DNA of 8,661 nt from Gammaproteobacteria bacterium (lineage in GTDB: Bacteria; Pseudomonadota; Gammaproteobacteria; QNFN01). A program made the position numbers and the translations under genes. Of the stretch, positions 7,111-8,661 are shown one piece after another; within the stretch, counting starts at the first letter, position 1, and each line of letters starts with the position of its first letter. The notes below the pieces were generated by a model. That model had not been told where the DNA came from. It saw only the letters and a program-made list of their open reading frames with translations, and made no database searches. The stretch lies in NCBI GenBank assembly GCA_003645555.1, contig QNFN01000058.1:1-8661 (forward strand), written 5' to 3'.

Positions 7111-8289
7111 TCAATCCCGGGCCAGGCCGTGGGCCAGATCGGCCTTCAGATCCTCCACCTCCTCGAGACCGACGGAGACCCGCACCAGCCCCTCGCGGAT
7201 GCCTGTTTCGGCCCGCTGCGCGGCACTCAGGCGGCCGTGGGTGGTGCTGGCCGGGTGGGTAATGGTGCTCCTGGCACCACCGAGATTTGCGGTGATCGAG
7301 ATGATCCGGACCGCATCGATAACCCGCCACGCCGCCTCACGACCGCCAGCGACCTCGAACGACAGCAGGCCGCCAAAACCGATCTGTTGGCGTACCGCCA
7401 GTTCGTGCTGCGGATGGCTGGCCAGACCAGGGTAGTTGACCCGCTCGACCGCCGGCTGACCGTCGAGCCAGTGGGCCAGTTCCTCGGCCGCCGCGCTGTG
7501 GGCACGCATGCGCAGGTTGAGCGTCTCGAGTCCCTTGAGGAACACCCAGGCATTGAACGGGCTCATGGCCGGCCCGGCGGTACGGATGACGCCGTGCACC
7601 TCGCTGCACAGCGCCTCGCTGCCGACCACGGCACCACCAACGCAGCGCCCCTGACCATCGAGAAACTTGGTCGCCGAATGAATCACCAGGTCGGCACCGT
7701 ACTCGAGTGGACGCTGCAACGCTGGCGTACAGAAACAGTTGTCGACCGCCAGCAGGGCCCCGTGATCATGCGCCAGGCCGGCCAGGACGGCGATGTCGAT
7801 CAGTTCGGTAAGCGGATTCGACGGGGTCTCGAAGAACAGCAACCGGGTCTCCGGGCGCAGTGCCTGCTGCCAGGCCTCTAAATCGCACGGGTCAACGAAA
7901 GTGGTGGTGATACCAAAGCGGCTCAGGTACTTCTCGAACAGGCTGACGGTGCTGCCGAACAGGCTCCGTGACGAAACGATGTGATCACCCGCTTTCAGCA
8001 GGGCCATGCAGGTAGAGAGGATCGCCGCCATCCCGGAGGCCGTCCCGATGCAGCGCTCGCCCCCTTCGAGGGCTGCCAGACGTTCTTCGAAGACGCGTAC
8101 GGTCGGGTTGGTGAAGCGCGAGTAGATGTTACCCGGCACTTCTTCGGCGAAGCGTGCCGCCGCCTCGGCCGCGTCAGCGAAGACGAAACTCGAGGTCAGG
8201 TAGATCGGCTCGCTCTGCTCGCCTTCGGGACTGCGCCGGTGACCACTGCGCACCGCGCGGGTGCCGAATCCAAGATTGTCGTATTCCAT
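7111..8289 (-). CDS. metZ: O-succinylhomoserine sulfhydrylase
   Basis: Cytosolic PLP enzyme that condenses O-succinylhomoserine with sulfide to give homocysteine, the direct-sulfhydrylation route to methionine. The 392-residue protein closely follows Pseudomonas MetZ. Recognisable blocks are EVPGNIYSRFTNPTVRVFEER (active-site Tyr57 and Arg59), TASGMAAIL (83-91), PSNPL (156-160) and AVDNCFCTPALQ (181-192; D183 holds the PLP ring nitrogen). The PLP lysine is K208 in HSATKFLDGQGR. The NAWVFLKGLETL and SITANLGGARSTITHPA blocks also match. The start chosen is ATG 8289 because GGAGGG at 8296-8301 sits 6 bases upstream; an in-frame ATG at 8310 would put this ribosome site inside the gene. No other met gene is in the window. 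A long structured leader precedes it. A cystathionine synthase role is less likely given the MetZ-specific blocks. Confidence 0.96.
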   Translation of the reverse strand: MEYDNLGFGTRAVRSGHRRSPEGEQSEPIYLTSSFVFADAAEAAARFAEEVPGNIYSRFTNPTVRVFEERLAALEGGERCIGTASGMAAILSTCMALLKAGDHIVSSRSLFGSTVSLFEKYLSRFGITTTFVDPCDLEAWQQALRPETRLLFFETPSNPLTELIDIAVLAGLAHDHGALLAVDNCFCTPALQRPLEYGADLVIHSATKFLDGQGRCVGGAVVGSEALCSEVHGVIRTAGPAMSPFNAWVFLKGLETLNLRMRAHSAAAEELAHWLDGQPAVERVNYPGLASHPQHELAVRQQIGFGGLLSFEVAGGREAAWRVIDAVRIISITANLGGARSTITHPASTTHGRLSAAQRAETGIREGLVRVSVGLEEVEDLKADLAHGLARD

Positions 8290-8295
8290 TGTTCG

Positions 8296-8301
8296 CCCTC
8301 C
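8296..8301 (-). promoter_or_regulatory. metZ ribosome binding site
   Basis: GGAGGG on the minus strand, 6 bases before ATG 8289. It is the best Shine-Dalgarno match in the window and decides the metZ start over the in-frame ATG at 8310. Confidence 0.8.
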
Positions 8302-8328
8302 ACGGCGCATTGCGCTAGCCCGAAAATC

Positions 8329-8347
8329 CCAGCCGTCGGTCGGCTGG
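8329..8347 (-). repeat. Hairpin in proximal metZ leader
   Basis: Perfect 7-bp inverted repeat CCAGCCG / CGGCTGG with a 5-base loop, followed on the minus strand by GATTTTC. It lies about 40 bases before the metZ start. The short T-run makes a weak terminator or attenuator possible. Confidence 0.5.
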
Positions 8348-8363
8348 TGAGATTTACGGGCCT

Positions 8364-8398
8364 GTCGCGAGCGGGCAGAAAAAAACCCGCTCAGCGAC
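8364..8398 (-). repeat. 12-bp inverted repeat with U-tract in its loop
   Basis: Arms 8364-8375 and 8386-8398 pair over 12 positions with one bulged base (8393). On the minus strand the core reads GAGCGGG, then TTTTTTTCTG as the loop, then CCCGCTC. The 3' arm of the possible terminator next to it (GCGGG) is also the 5' arm of this stronger stem, so the two structures exclude each other. Confidence 0.6.
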
Positions 8399-8401
8399 GG
8401 G
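8379..8401 (-). terminator. Candidate intrinsic terminator/attenuator in metZ leader
   Basis: On the minus strand CCCG, an 8-base loop, CGGG (8398-8401 with 8386-8389) is followed at once by seven T (8379-8385). The stem is short but pure GC and stacks next to the 10-bp hairpin at 8402-8434. It lies between the candidate promoters and metZ, so it would stop leader transcripts about 90 bases before the metZ start, or end a small RNA. Confidence 0.45.
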
Positions 8402-8434
8402 GCTAAAGCAGGTCCTGTGGGCCGCTGCTTTAGC
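8402..8434 (-). repeat. 10-bp perfect hairpin in metZ leader
   Basis: Perfect inverted repeat GCTAAAGCAG (8402-8411) and CTGCTTTAGC (8425-8434) with a 13-base loop. On the minus strand it directly precedes the terminator-like element. The cctgtgggccgctgcttta part faintly resembles Pseudomonas/Xanthomonas REP elements, but the second REP half is missing. Confidence 0.65.
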
Positions 8435-8438
8435 TGTA

Positions 8439-8468
8439 TTTATAAGGCGCCCGCAAGCTGAGCTTCAA
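8439..8468 (-). promoter_or_regulatory. Candidate proximal metZ promoter
   Basis: On the minus strand TTGAAG (8463-8468, 4 of 6 matches) and TATAAA (8439-8444, 5 of 6) are separated by 18 bases. Transcription would begin near 8432, at the foot of the 10-bp hairpin. Confidence 0.35.
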
Positions 8469-8486
8469 ATCGGCGCCGTAGTAATC

Positions 8487-8515
8487 AAGGTAAGGGTGTA
8501 CTGATCGACTGTCAA
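8487..8515 (-). promoter_or_regulatory. Candidate distal metZ promoter
   Basis: On the minus strand a perfect TTGACA -35 (8510-8515), a 17-base spacer and TACCTT (8487-8492) as -10, which keeps the three most conserved positions (TA...T). Transcription would begin near 8480, giving a leader of about 190 bases before metZ. Confidence 0.45.
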
Positions 8516-8661
8516 GGGCACAGCAACCGTCAGCACGCAGCCGTAACCGTGTTACAGCCCCGTTTTGCGAACAATTTTATCCAATTCAAATCAATGAGAA
8601 TCTTGGCAATGGGCGTGTTCCGTTTGTCTGCTCGCCCAGAGCAACTGAAACCGCGGGTTCA

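Larger units (their letters stand above)
8290..8661. other. Gene-free region upstream of metZ
   Basis: These 372 bases hold no supported gene. From metZ outward they contain the ribosome binding site (8296-8301), a 7-bp hairpin (8329-8347), a large hairpin with a T7 run in its loop (8364-8398), a 10-bp hairpin (8402-8434), and two candidate minus-strand promoters (8439-8468 and 8487-8515). The outer part from about 8430 is clearly more AT-rich than the genes. A plus-strand frame opens with ATG at 8594 and is still open at the window edge (22 codons), but it has no ribosome binding site and no recognisable sequence. No tRNA fold was found. Confidence 0.7.

Noticed and set aside
8290..8310. Earlier ATG (8310) for metZ
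   Set aside because: The strong GGAGGG ribosome site lies between 8310 and 8289 and fits only the later ATG.
8402..8434. Pseudomonas/Xanthomonas-type REP element
   Set aside because: Only the first half resembles a REP; the characteristic second half is absent and the 10-bp hairpin is a different fold.
8575..8661. Possible partial tRNA because the window ends in gggttca (T-arm-like)
   Set aside because: No plausible D-arm, anticodon stem or acceptor arm upstream at the right distances.

Overview
The window looks like a chromosomal segment of a GC-rich gammaproteobacterium. The supporting signs are an Nth protein that keeps the E. coli residue numbering, a DUF1841 gene directly behind nth, an E. 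coli-type nickel/zinc glyoxalase I, a CpdA-type cAMP phosphodiesterase, and a MetZ of the Pseudomonas type. Gene content suggests a Chromatiales- or Pseudomonas-like lineage, but I cannot name a genus. Coding density is high. I see no insertion sequence, CRISPR array, rRNA or tRNA, and no clear phage or defence island.

Layout. (a) Bases 2-978, plus strand: the 3' part of nth (endonuclease III; its start lies before the window), then a small DUF1841 protein overlapping it by 1 base. (b) 981-1033: a strong inverted repeat between convergent transcription units. (c) 1063-2527, minus strand: a compact unit transcribed as O-methyltransferase, HIT-family nucleotide hydrolase, glyoxalase I. (d) 2528-2789: divergent intergenic region. 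(e) 2790-3620, plus strand: cpdA-like cAMP phosphodiesterase, whose 3' end overlaps the convergent MFS gene by 37 bases. (f) 3584-7048, minus strand: a membrane-bound CHASE2 class III adenylate cyclase followed 12 bases later by an MFS_3-type exporter. (g) 7111-8289, minus strand: metZ, O-succinylhomoserine sulfhydrylase. (h) 8290-8661: gene-free, the most AT-rich part of the window, holding a long structured metZ leader with candidate promoters, hairpins and a T7 terminator-like element.

How the genes fit together. The cyclase and the CpdA-like phosphodiesterase would make and degrade the same messenger (cAMP) and lie about 1.2 kb apart on opposite strands, with a transporter between them that is probably co-transcribed with the cyclase. 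Glyoxalase I, the HIT protein and the methyltransferase form a small housekeeping or detoxification operon. MetZ makes homocysteine from O-succinylhomoserine and sulfide. The least explained DNA is the metZ leader, followed by the inverted repeat at 981-1033. I did not find a convincing new multi-gene system; most genes are well-known families.
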